DNA of 64,000 bases, from the NCBI GenBank assembly GCA_007644065.1, contig VJWN01000032.1, positions 62,001-126,000 of the forward strand. Reading direction: 5' to 3'. This document shows positions 22,309 through 32,880 of the stretch, piece by piece. The first letter of the stretch is position 1. Each line of letters begins with the position of its first letter. The translations under genes and the position numbers were made by a program. The notes below the pieces were generated by a model that searched no databases, was not told the origin of the DNA, and saw nothing but the letters and a program-made list of their open reading frames with translations. The stretch comes from Margaritispora aquatica. Lineage: Eukaryota > Ascomycota > Leotiomycetes > Helotiales > Discinellaceae.

Positions 22309-23248
22309 GCTTTGAGCAAATATTTGATTGAAAATGCAAGGAATAGTAGGAAGAGTCGAGCTTTTTGGAATTGCTGAGAGGTGAGCTGAGAGGTGAAGAT
22401 GCCGCCAAAAGAGGATTTGGGAAAGAAACTCAGGCCTTCTCAAGAAGAAACTTTTGTGTAACTTCTCCTGTGAATTGGCAAGATAAATATGCAAATGTTA
22501 GTAAAATACCAAATTTCAAATTTACATAAAATTCCTTAGATACAATTGCAGCTAGGCATCTCGCATAAATCCTACTCTTATTATCATAAATAATATGTCG
22601 AATCTCGCTATTTGTAATCATATCCTAAGCCCTAGAAACTGCCGTTCGGAGCCTTTTATAGTCTCGATAGACGTCCGGGGTCCAATTTTTGAAGAATGCC
22701 CTTCATTCAGTTCCGAATACTCGCAAATCGGTAAAAGGTCGGGTAAAAAAGTTAGCCAAAAGATAGGGTATATATATTACAAGAGAAGAGCTCAAATACT
22801 CAATATTACCCTTTGATCTATGACCAGGTCTACCATCTGACTGAAAAAAGAAAGAGGCTCAGTAATTAAAACATAATTGATTACTATTGGGAGAGTATAT
22901 TGTAGATATAAGAGTACACAGGTTCTATTGCGGCTATAAATTTCCATGGAGCATGTATTCATTGCGGGCAGTAGTGAGGGAGTAACCCGAATCCCTGCTT
23001 CCCCGCACTTGCCAAGATTCTGCAACCTCATTATTGCTTCGCCAATCTTCTCTTCTCGACAACCACTAGATTTCGATCTTTACTCAATTAAGACAAAGAT
23101 CAAGAGGGTACTATATTAATTTTATTGATTCAATTCGGTTGACCTCTTTAAGTCTCACTCATCGAGTCGCATTTGGTACTGTTACCGCTACACCGCCAAG
23201 TCAAGCAGAGAACCTACCCAGGTGGTCACCTCACCACGAGCGCTCCTA
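22309..23248. other. AT-rich intergenic
   Basis: About 0.9 kb, visibly AT-rich, between two same-strand regulator genes. No gene or ordered repeat recognised. Confidence 0.45.
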
Positions 23249-25336
23249 ATGAAGTTTATTATAAAGGATGCAAATTCCATTGGACATAAAAGACAGCAGG
23301 TGCAACGGGCTTGCAACTCCTGCCGTCGGAAGAAACGAAGGTGTGGCCACTTTGGCTCTACGGATACGACTTTGCATAGGCAGTCAAGTAAATTAGGAGA
23401 TAGTGTGATGACCCATGCAGACCCTTTGGTCCTTGATGCAGAAGTGAACCAAGAATCTTATTCTCCTTCCACTGTTCTGGCGGTTGAGGAAATCTCGTCA
23501 TCTGAAAACCACCTTCCACGAAATGGATCATCCACAAAAACCCAAGATGATGATGGACACACCCAGATACGTTTTATTGGGGATCTCAACCCCGAGAGCG
23601 TTTTCTACTATGCTATCAGCCCAGGATCAACCACGAGAGGAGCGGCAATTCAAGAAAGCATTGGAACTTGGCTTGCTGAGAAACCTGGTAATCGCGAAGT
23701 GCGCTCGATTTTGGAAGACGACGTTCCGCGAGGAATCTTTTACAACTCGAGTTTTAGGATCCAGAGAGTCTTACTACCTCCTATTCAGGATGAGGTCTTG
23801 TCTGTGCTCCCTTCGACGTCATATTGTTCACATCTTATTACTTTCTATTGCGACAAGATGCAACCCTTGTTGCCAAGTATTGATATCAAGTCTTTCCAAA
23901 CTGGAACGATTGATAGTAAATCCAAGGTCCTGTTGACGCAGGCTATGTGCTTGCTCGCATCGATGAGTCCCGAATGCAAGAACCTTCTGTACTTGAGTGG
24001 TGATGACAACTTGCTTTCACCTCGAGAATTTGGGAAACGAATCTTGTCAGCCATGCGTTGTATTGTTGAAATCGGCATAGTCACTAACAAGATGATACTG
24101 ATTCAGGCCCTTGGTTCAATGTCATTATTCACTGAGGGTCCCGAGGGATCCGAAATATCGACTCAGCTCTGCGCAAAAATGATACAGTTAGTTCACACAG
24201 TCGGCTTGCAGCATCAGAGAACCAACGCGCAAACTGGCACATTTGATGTGACGGCACTCTGCTACGCATGGGCTTTGGATCGTCTAAATGCAGCAATCCA
24301 CGGAAGACCGACTATAATGCATGAGCGGGACATAGGTAGAGATCTCGACAAGTGCTTTTGTGAACAGGTTCCTGCATTTAGGCTACTATTACACGTTATC
24401 CTCCAACTAAACAATGTTATCGCCCTTTACAGGCCCCATAGTACGGGTTCCGAGTTTCAATTCCCTTCCTTTGAGGACATAATTGTTCAATCAGAGGCGA
24501 CCGATCTTACAGAAGGGATCATTGGTCCGTCAACTTCCATTTCTCTTTTTCCAGCAGAACTAATCGTGTGTTAGAAACTGCAGAAGTCCTCTACCATGCG
24601 GCCGCGATTCTCTCATGTCGAGAGAACTCTGATGCGAACACGTGGAAATCCTCCAAAAATCACGCTAGACAAAGTCTATCCGCAGCCAGGATCACCGCCA
24701 TTGTTGGGGGTTCAAGTGGAAAGAACTTGGTATTTCTACCATTTGTACCATATGCTGTATCATTATCACTCAGCATCTCATACCAACAAATGCGATACAC
24801 CAAAGTGCCAATGTACCAACTCAGAGCTCGACACGATGTAGAATCCGCCTGTGATTTGCTGGACAAACTCGGAGAACATTTCTACGCTGCATCCAGCATG
24901 GCTAAGTTGGGCAAATCTACGATATCGGAGATGAACCGTGTATCTGATTTTGTGGGCGATCCGAGGCACTCCGATATTCGGAAAACACAGAAAGATCAAG
25001 CATTTAATAGTTCCGAAGGTGGCATGGGGGCAGGTGTAGCTCCACCAGGACCAGTACAAATCAGCCAAGGTCAGCTACTTGCCCAGTGTTGTCTCAAAGA
25101 GCGGCCCTACTGAATTCCCTGCAGATACCATGAATCAATACAATGATCCCACAAATCTCAATACCCAAGGCACAGGCTATCCAAGCACGACTGGATCTAC
25201 AGATTTCCGTGACGTACCTGATGTCGATATTTTCAGCATGTTTGATCCTAATTTCGGTTTAGAGGGAGTTGACAATGTTTTTCAGAGCAATCTCGACCTT
25301 TCAACACCAATGTTCTTTTATGGTCAAGTCGAGTGA
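23249..25336 (+). CDS. Fungal transcription factor with half zinc cluster
   Basis: Start ATG at 23249. Exons about 23249-24524, 24575-24939 and 25049-25336. Intron 1 (50 nt) has a weak GTCCGT donor, a CTAAT branch and a GTGTTAG acceptor. Intron 2 is inferred from the frame change (GTATCT donor, CACCAG acceptor), and its 3' border is uncertain. N-terminus: QRACNSCRRKKRRC, three cysteines at 22, 25 and 32 with no second half, as is common in one Pezizomycotina subfamily. The middle homology region is clear: RFIGDLNPESVFY, FYCDKMQPLLPSID, ALCYAWALDRLNAAIHGRP, MHERDIGRDLDKC, then EVLYHAAAILSC across intron 1. The C-terminus is acidic and aromatic (DVPDVDIFSMFDPNF), typical of an activation region. 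DNA target unknown. Confidence 0.82.
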
Positions 25337-26439
25337 GAGCGTGTACTGATAAATACAGTAAGATTCGAATTTGGTGTTTGCTTTGCATACTCCCTTTTAA
25401 TTTAAGTCCGCCACACTTAATTGGCACTAGGCTGGATACTGTTAGTTTGCTCTTTGTCGTTATTGTTGCTTTAGACAGCCGTATGCATTGTACGGTATTG
25501 GTGCTCGTCTCAATATTTCTCCATTCTTGTGAATTTCCCTTCACTCATGAGTTATATGTAGAGTAGTCAACACATACATCCGCTTTTCTTTCATCTTCGA
25601 TATTCCTAAGTCGCCGTGACAACGCGCATTTAAGGTGTTATTTAGCAGATACAGAAAGAAATACATGGATTGTCACCTGGAAGGGTCCTAGGCACACAGG
25701 TGTTGGAAGAAATGGAAGCAAGCCAGCAGGACTCGCAGCAGAGTGAGAAGGAGAACAAACTTTGCGATAAAGGAATTGAATGGAGCTGGCAGTGAGAAGA
25801 GCATGAGACGGAAAGATGCGCTAAGCGGGAAGGGCGTGTGCTTAGGATATTTTTTTTTGGCGACCTTGGTTCAACCTCCCAGCGAATATCAGGTACCTTC
25901 TTGATTGTGGTTTAAGCATGCTTCCACCAAGAGACATAGTTTGTATTAAGCGCAACAAATCATACATTTGAGCGTACCCTTCGCACACTGCGAGTACCAC
26001 AATTCGCTACCATTGCGATCTTAGATTTGATATATACAATGACCTTGAGAGCATGGCAGTCGAGGGAGTGAAGTTGTAGCCTAAGGCTGTCAGAGGACAA
26101 TATCTCAGCTAAACGTATTACGTTAAGCGCATAAACAATTGTGGCTTGCGCAATCGTGTTGAGATATCAGTAGGACAGAGGACACAGCAATCAAAGCAAA
26201 GTGTACATTTCATTTTGCAAGGCAAAAGGAGAGTATGGGCATGTTTTGTTATTGCAGCTAAGTCAAACTATGGGCATTGCAGCAAGGTACTATATGGGAC
26301 ATATTGGTAGCTTCCTACTATTCTCACCCAATCACATATATACCTAATTCAGCTTTAGTCTCAACCTATGGACGTTAAGATGCCGTAAATCCGCGCACAG
26401 TATACACCCTTGCAGCGCTATTTCCAAAGCCGATCACAA
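25337..26439. other. Intergenic, convergent
   Basis: About 1.1 kb between the 3' ends of the regulator and transporter genes. I see no gene. AT-rich toward the right end. Confidence 0.4.
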
Positions 26440-28243
26440 CTAACCAGACTTTTCAACATCTTCAATGACGGAGATCTCTGCCTTGTGCTCTCCTTTGATG
26501 TCCGCGGTGAACGTGGTGGTAGGAACCCAATTCTTCGATGTTCTGGGCGTCGACTCGACCAGCAACAAATCCACTTGTTCCAGGGAGAGACCTAATGGGA
26601 AATGATGTCAGCATTCTCAAAGATGCCAAATTCTAGAAGAGCCATTTACCCTTAGTTTCGTAGACGAAGAAGTATGCCCAAAGAAGACAGCCGACACATA
26701 GGGACCCCCAGACAAAAAAAACCTTGGAGCCAAGGTTCGCTTGGTCGGCGTTGACCATGTAGGGGGTGATGACTGCAATGATGCAATTCCAGAACCAGTT
26801 CGAAGCGACGGACAAGGCAACTCCACGGCCTCTAATTGGAAGTCTACGCAGCGTTTCAGTTAGTGTTGATGGTTAAAAGGAATTTGGATCGAAGATAGGC
26901 TTACGGGAAGATTTCGCCCACAACAACCCAGGCTCCCGGACCCCAGGTGCTTGCGAAGAAAAAGATGTATATGCAGATAAAAGATATTTGAACCTTGACG
27001 ACAGTTGGATTATCGGGAAGTGCTGTGCCAATAATCGCGACGATGAATTCGCAAATGACCATACCAAGCGCACCCCAGATAAGTAGCGGGCGACGACCAA
27101 ATCTTTCAATAGTCCAGAACGATACAGGAGTTGAACACACGTTGACGAGGGTTGTGATAAGTGATATCAAGAAAGGGTTATTGATGGTACCGAGAGCCAC
27201 GAAGAACGTTGTGCCAAAATAGAAGATGAAGTTGATTCCAGTGAACTGTTGAAACATCTGAGCGGATGTACCAAGAAGAGTGCGACGAAGGTTCGATGAT
27301 GGGTCTCTGATCGATCCGCTGAAGCAATTTGCCCAACTCTTGAAATAACCCCCATCAGGAATCAGTCGATGCTCGTACTCGTAGTTGGCCACTATTTCCG
27401 CAAGCTCATCTTGAACATAGGCTGAATCTGCTGCTTGTCCACGAACCCTAGAAAGAGCATGTGCCGCCTGCTCGAGCAGACCTTTCTTGACGAAGTAACG
27501 AGGAGATTCTGGTAGAAAGAAAAGGCCGCCACCTTGATTAAACGAATCAGCATTTATTTCGGATACGAAACCCAGCCATGATAGTACTTACCGAGAAGAA
27601 GTGCCCAAACCCATTGGATTCCAATTGGAATGCGATAAGATCGAGAATCTGGAAGATTCTGTGTTCCATACACTACACATGCAGACAGAAGCAAACCGAT
27701 CGTCAGACAGAATTGATACCCTGAAATGATCATGCCGCGGAACTTCTTGGGGGCAATCTCAGACATATACAGAATGACAATAGCCGAAACGCAACCGACA
27801 CCAATTCCTGCGATCAAACGGCCTGCCACAAGCAAACCATAACTCGTGGATGCGACTTGCAATGCGATTCCGACAGCGAAAATGCCACAGCCACCCATGA
27901 TGGTTGTCCGACGACCAAACCAATCTGCCAGATCTCCGGCAAGAACCGCGCCAAAGAATGTTCCAGCAGATAGAATAGATACGATAAGAGATTGTGTTCC
28001 TGCAGGAATGGTGAATGCAGCCTTTGCGGCGGCACTGGCATCTGCTGTCGGGTAATCCATCCCCGTGAACTGATGGATAAAATATGGCATGGCCAAGGTA
28101 CCGCTGATATAACCTGTGTCGAAACCAAAAAAGATTCCAGCAAAGGCTGCAGCGACACACATCAAGTATGCTTTCATGGTGACTGGCGCCTCGATTCGAT
28201 CGAGGGCGACCGGCGAGGTTAAAGCAATTCCACCGACAGCCAT
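26440..28243 (-). CDS. Hexose transporter, MFS sugar porter family
   Basis: Exons 28243-27592, 27532-26905, 26843-26650 and 26591-26440; introns 59, 61 and 58 nt; 541 aa, the normal size. Twelve hydrophobic segments are evident. Sugar-porter signatures are in order: FFGFDTGYISG in TM1, DLADWFGRRTTIMGG, GRLIAGIGVGCVSAIVILYMSE, LPESPRYFVKKG (PESPR), QQFTGINFIFYFGTTFF (QQxxGxNxxxY), RFGRRPLLIWG and VYETKGLSLEQVD. The pattern resembles high-affinity glucose/monosaccharide proton symporters of the mstA/Hxt type; the exact sugar cannot be told. N- and C-termini are cytosolic and short. Four CreA-type motifs lie 160-290 bp upstream of the start, compatible with glucose repression. The upstream frame extends to 28321, but without an ATG better than 28243. 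Confidence 0.92.
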
Positions 28244-28402
28244 GTTGTTAATGCGTTCAAACGAAGATGAATGGAATGGGAGGTATGAGTGGACAATGTA
28301 TCCAATGCTGTTAAGATGCACGAGAACAAAGACAGCAAATAGAGGGAATCTTCTTCAACTTATACATTCAAGGAAAGGGCAAGGACCTCCTATAGATAAC
28401 AT

Positions 28403-28535
28403 GCGGAGTCCCCAGTACGACATAGCTTGTGAGGAGTCTAGGGTACGCAGAGATATGGGGTACCCCATGGTGTGGACAAAAGCTGGAGGGGGAAAACAAA
28501 AGTGTGAAGCAACTCCGCCATTTCATATGCGGAGC
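28403..28535 (-). promoter_or_regulatory. Cluster of four CreA-type (SYGGRG) sites
   Basis: Hexamers matching the CreA/Mig1 consensus SYGGRG occur at 28403-28408 (GCGGAG), 28483-28488 (CTGGAG), 28513-28518 (GCGGAG on the minus strand) and about 28529-28534 (GCGGAG). They lie upstream of the hexose transporter start at 28243. Chance expectation for this degenerate hexamer on both strands is roughly one per 256 bp, so four in 132 bp is enriched but not decisive. Close pairs are the arrangement known to be functional in Aspergillus. Confidence 0.4.
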
Positions 28536-28869
28536 TCCTGATACGAGGTCGTCGAGCAGTGCCAGTCAATAGCAAAGTTCGTGGTCATCGTGGTGCTGTA
28601 TTCCGAGCAACATGAGTCATGAAAGAGACTTACTGAAGCTACTGGTTCCACTGGTTCCAGATTCTGGTCCATCAAGGCGAACTTATTTTTCGAAACAATT
28701 GTTAATTCTAGACGAGAGTAGCTGGGACAAGCACGCGTCCAAGATTAAGACGCCTCTTCTTTGGCATCTGCGGAAATGTGGTTTTAGCTAGGCCCCTTTC
28801 GGGCGTCCGCAACCTCGCTACCGCCCTCGTCATGCACTTGTCCCAAAACGGAGCTCCACGTTGCCCCTT

Positions 28870-30030
28870 CATGATTTGACACCTGAACCTGGGACATATT
28901 TAGTGATCCCCTTGACCATTGCTTCGACGGCAGTTCCGATGGTATCAATGAGGACCCCACGTGCCGTCAGAACCTCAAGATTATCCCCAAATCGGACTAT
29001 CGGCCGCGGGTTTAGAGCCCCGGATGCAAAGTTCCTTTTGCGTAAGGTGTTGGGAAATAATGAATCTTGCCGCCTTGCAGAGGGTATTGTCCAGTCCGCA
29101 ACCTAGGAGGGAAGCATGTAGAGGCTACCGAAGCGAGGATGTCCAAATTTTGATCCGTCAGAATAAAGTGTTGGACATGTTCATTGAATAAACTTCCACA
29201 GGCTTTGAAGAGTCAGGTAGTAGGATATCTCGATCGATTTTTCTAGATAGTCCAACAAGAGGATGTATAGTGTCGAGAGGATTGGAGGCGTGACGATGAA
29301 AGGATAAATGAAGCAGAACTTCAATAGATATTGTCTGAGGTGCTTCAAAAGTCTCTTTTCTTATAGCATCCAGCTTGTTCAACAGATTTATCTGATACGG
29401 TAATTCAATGCCGAGCGATACCAGATTCAAATAAATATATTGAAAGAGGTATAAAGCAATGCTGAAAGCGCTCCACGAGATCCATCTCCGCCCGCAGCCA
29501 ACTACAGGATCCTTGGAGGCAACTGCTATTTTCTGGACAATCCGAAATCGACTCCATCAAGGACGCTCCAAAAGTTATATACCGCTTTCCACACGGCTGG
29601 TGGCCCCAACAATGCTGGAACTGGATCCATGTTCGTGTCAAGGAGTGGTATTACGCCTATGCTCTCAAAATTGGCAATTAGACCCATGGCCATGTCGCTT
29701 TCATCATGAGCTTCCCCAAGCCAGGCAAGGACTCTCGCTGCACATGTATATATATGCGCCTCATCAGAAGAACCTGAGGACACCGTTCCTGCAAAGTTGA
29801 CTGATCGATGCATAAAGCATCGACCCAAATAATTCTGGATTCATCTGCACTATGCAGATAAGGCAAAGCCAGATGGAGATTACACATCACAGAGACAATG
29901 TAGCCATTGAGAACAATGGGTCTGGTACTGTTTGGATCGCCCCACGCGTACGAGAATGCTTCGCAGGAGGCAGCTGCTTCATATAGCGATGCTATCACCA
30001 AACCAGCCTCAATTCAGCTGCCTCGTGTCT
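28870..30030 (-). pseudogene. HET-domain (heterokaryon incompatibility) gene relic
   Basis: Consecutive blocks of a HET protein are readable on the minus strand but in different frames. 30001-29678 gives EAFSYAWGDPNSTRPIVLNG, then ESRIIWVDALCIDQ and QVLLMRRIY. 29828-29526 gives ARVLAWLGEAHDESDMAMGL. Around 29500 there is a broken WISWSAF-like block. 29430-29158 gives LLNKLDAIRKETFEAPQTIS, then HPLVGLSRKIDRDILLPD and SKPVEVY. Remnants such as DQNLDILASV and DTIGTAVEAMVKGI continue to about 28870 among stops. At least three frame changes and several stops separate the blocks, so the gene is dead. Intact HET-domain proteins trigger regulated cell death in non-self recognition. Note the relic is on the same strand as the transporter and begins about 630 bp upstream of it. 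Confidence 0.85.
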
Positions 30031-30686
30031 GTTTGGTGCTATTTCAAGAAGTCGCATTTCGCCTTTCGTCGAATCTATGGCTGAATATTGATACGAAGCC
30101 ATCATATGAATGCTCATTGCGAATCTTGATTCAGTCGACGTGACGCTCTTAGACAAACACTGGCTGTGGAACCATGTGTGAGATTCCGATAGAATTGAGA
30201 CGGATTCACATCGGATTTAAGAACTTCTTTTTTGCAAACTTATGAAATGTGCTCTTCGCCTAGATTAGTGACGGCCGGTCTGTTGAGAGTGCAGTCATAC
30301 TTCCAAACAAAGCACAAAGTGGATGACGCAACATGATCGAAGGGTGTGAGGGATTATGGCGATATGTGTGGTATCGTCGGCGAGTCTAGATCGGCCAGAA
30401 AGTCATTACCAAATACGAGGTAGATTTCGAAGTCAAGAACTCACAAGAAATAAGGCTGAGCTCAACGGCCAGGTCTTCGAGGAGCGACACGAGTTATAGC
30501 GCCGGACTGTGCTCTCGTAAAGGCTGAGAAAATGCCCCTCAAGCTGTGGCAGACTGTCGGGTTGTGGGAGAGAAGAGCGATGAGAGGAAAATGTTTGAGG
30601 AGGGGATAGCCTTGGAGTACAGGGCACGTCAGTCCACAGCCACATTGGGTACGCACGTGACCTTCCAACCACTTGGTTCTCAGCAC

Positions 30687-30882
30687 CAAGTCGTTGTGCA
30701 ATATATTATGATGTAACAATCAATTATGCACCAGGCCATTGCACGACAAGTTTTTATACAACAAGCAGTCAGATACCAGGTCATTACATAGCAAGTGGTT
30801 ATGCAACAAGTTGTGGTAGAACAAGTAGTTATGCCGCCAGGTCGTCATTCAACAAGTTTTGATACAACAATTAATCATGCGC
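30687..30882. repeat. Period-15 tandem array, about 13 imperfect copies
   Basis: The plus strand can be cut into consecutive 15-nt units beginning CAAG/CAGG/CAAT, consensus close to CAAGTNGTTATGCAA, from 30687 to 30882. There is a single 1-nt phase slip at about 30837. Individual copies differ at several positions (CAAGTGGTTATGCAA, CAAGTTTTTATACAA, CAGGCCATTGCACGA), so the array is old. Each unit would encode a pentapeptide like QVVMQ, but two units carry stops (TAA, TAG), so it is not now coding. The unit is a multiple of three, which hints at coding ancestry. Confidence 0.8.
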
Positions 30883-31428
30883 CAAGCAGTTTCCTTACTT
30901 ATGGGATTGCAACTACTATGGAGAACACGACTTTTAGGAGATAGGAGCTAGGACGATATCTCTCAAAAGATGCTTCGATGCAGATGATGCGGAGTACGAG
31001 AAGAAAGTTCCGGGAATGGGAGATAGCGTAGAGGGATTCTCCGAGAAGCGTGTGTCGTGTTGGAGAAATCTTCTGAAATTATATGGCTCTTAGAGACGGG
31101 AGTACCTCGGAGCAAGTTTCTCAGCTGTAGAGCGTATAGCACCGAGGAGCTCAGTATTCTATCCACTCTTGAACCATCCGCAACCTCTCCTCGCCCATGG
31201 ATTCGGATTTTGCTTCAGGCTTCGATGAAATGATTGTAGTAGGATTTATCAAAGGTAAAAATTAGTGGATTTCAATAACGAAGCAGACCCTATAAGGAGG
31301 TAGAAATTTGATTGGAACAGAATGGGGTTATCCTATTCAAGATGATCGATTTACCGTACCTAATTTGTATAGACAGAAAAGAATAAAACGGTTGTTTGCC
31401 TACAGTACGTCATCTAATTAGCAGACTT

Positions 31429-31514
31429 CACTTGGTTTGTACGCCCTTTCTGGTTTTTACGCACCACCTGATTTACATACCATGCTTGGTTTGTATACAC
31501 TTGGTTTTTATACA
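31429..31514. repeat. Short 15/18-bp tandem array related to the 30.7-kb array
   Basis: On the minus strand, five units start CAAGTG, CAAGCA, CAGGTG, CAGAAA and CAAGTG and end in AAAC/AAAT, spaced 15 or 18 nt. The conceptual peptide repeats Asn-Gln every five or six residues (TNQAWYVNQVVRKNQ). Units such as CAAGTGTATACAAAC closely resemble CAAGTTTTTATACAA of the array 0.6 kb to the left, in inverted orientation. Confidence 0.6.
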
Positions 31515-32880
31515 GTATCTTTCTATAACGAAGAACGTAAAGACCGAGCAAGGGAGTAAATTTGGAAAGATAACAAATGTAATCAATTCTATTACACAAA
31601 TATGCTGTGATTAATCTCTTGAAATTCAAAACCTACTGTCAAATAAACAAATAATTCATAGAATATGGCAAGAAATACTGTCAAAGTTCTTTTGAGATTG
31701 TATCCCAATTATTATCTATTAAGCTGTTGGTTCCTGACCGAGCTTTTAAGTACTAGGTTTTAATATCCGACATATTAACAATATTCTGATGCTATGGTAG
31801 GATTATACAGGAAGTATAATCCCATATCTATAAAGATGTTAGGAGTCGTTATATAATAAATGGGAAAGTATTATCAAACCAAAGGAGGCTGGATTTTCTG
31901 CTCCTGTAAAGTATTATATGGAGCTTTCAAGCTGCCTAAGTAAAAAAAAGCTTCTAACGTATATATCGAACACGCTAGGGCGTATACAGTATTAAACATC
32001 GCCAAACATCGCCAAACAAGGTAGAACTAAGGATCAGTATTAAGCCTCAAAGGCCACAATTGTAGAAAGGACTATTATTGTATCCAGTCTCAAAGAATAA
32101 GGTAGAAGAATGGTCATCATAGAGATCTACTCGAAGGGCGGCGTTTTCTGACCTCAGGCTATAATATTATGACCTAAAAAAGACTAACCAGAACGTCTCT
32201 AGTTGCTGGCTTAATGTCTTGGCATTGTGGCTCAAATAAAAAATAGAGTTTCCAAAGGGGAAGCCGATTTCAAAGCTGACTGCATGCTGGGCAATCGACC
32301 AATTCGATAATCTATGGTTGTCGTTTTGTCGCTGGACAGGATCAACTTGTGGTTATCTTGGTATTGCATGGTATTGAAGGAACAAATGAAAATATAAGAA
32401 AATACTAAGGCAAGAGAGTGTAAGTTTTTGGAAATAGTTTATAAGATAGATATAATGCTTTAGCTTTGAGCAAGGCAATAAACTCCTAGAATATGATATT
32501 CTGATTTTGAGAGGACATATTGAACATTCACACGAGTTGGTAGAGGAATGCTCCCAGTCATGCACTGTATCTGACTCAACTTGTCATGCTCGTTTGTACA
32601 GCCGTGAGATTCGTTGTGCAGTAAACGAAGGATAAATGTAACCTCAGTTATCACCTTTGTCGTCATGATTATGATGCAGAAAGTCTTCTGTACGGCGGCC
32701 GAAAGAAACAACTTAATTCACCTTCACCACCCAACCATCAGTAACAACTTCCATATCAGGATTTGGAGAAATAAATCGGTACTCAAATTCTCCCCGTTGA
32801 TCGGCCGGAGAATTTGGATTTCGGTGCAATTTTTTTCTCTACTCAACTTTGACTTAGAAACATGGAATAAGTAGTACCTT

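Larger units (their letters stand above)
30031..32880. other. Gene-poor spacer, AT-rich on the right, with relic repeats
   Basis: Apart from the two tandem arrays listed separately, no gene is supported. From about 31200 to 32700 the composition is strikingly AT-rich and stop-dense in all frames, unlike flanking genes. This is the look of an old, mutated repeat or transposon, but I cannot recognise transposase, integrase or reverse transcriptase motifs. A 10-bp direct repeat (AAACATCGCC) occurs twice near 31995-32015. Confidence 0.5.

Noticed and set aside
28116..28541. 141-codon plus-strand frame over the transporter start
   Set aside because: Antisense to TM1 of the hexose transporter and its promoter; basic, motif-free.
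30687..30882. Possible CRISPR array
   Set aside because: Units are contiguous 15-mers without spacers, diverged, and the genome is fungal.
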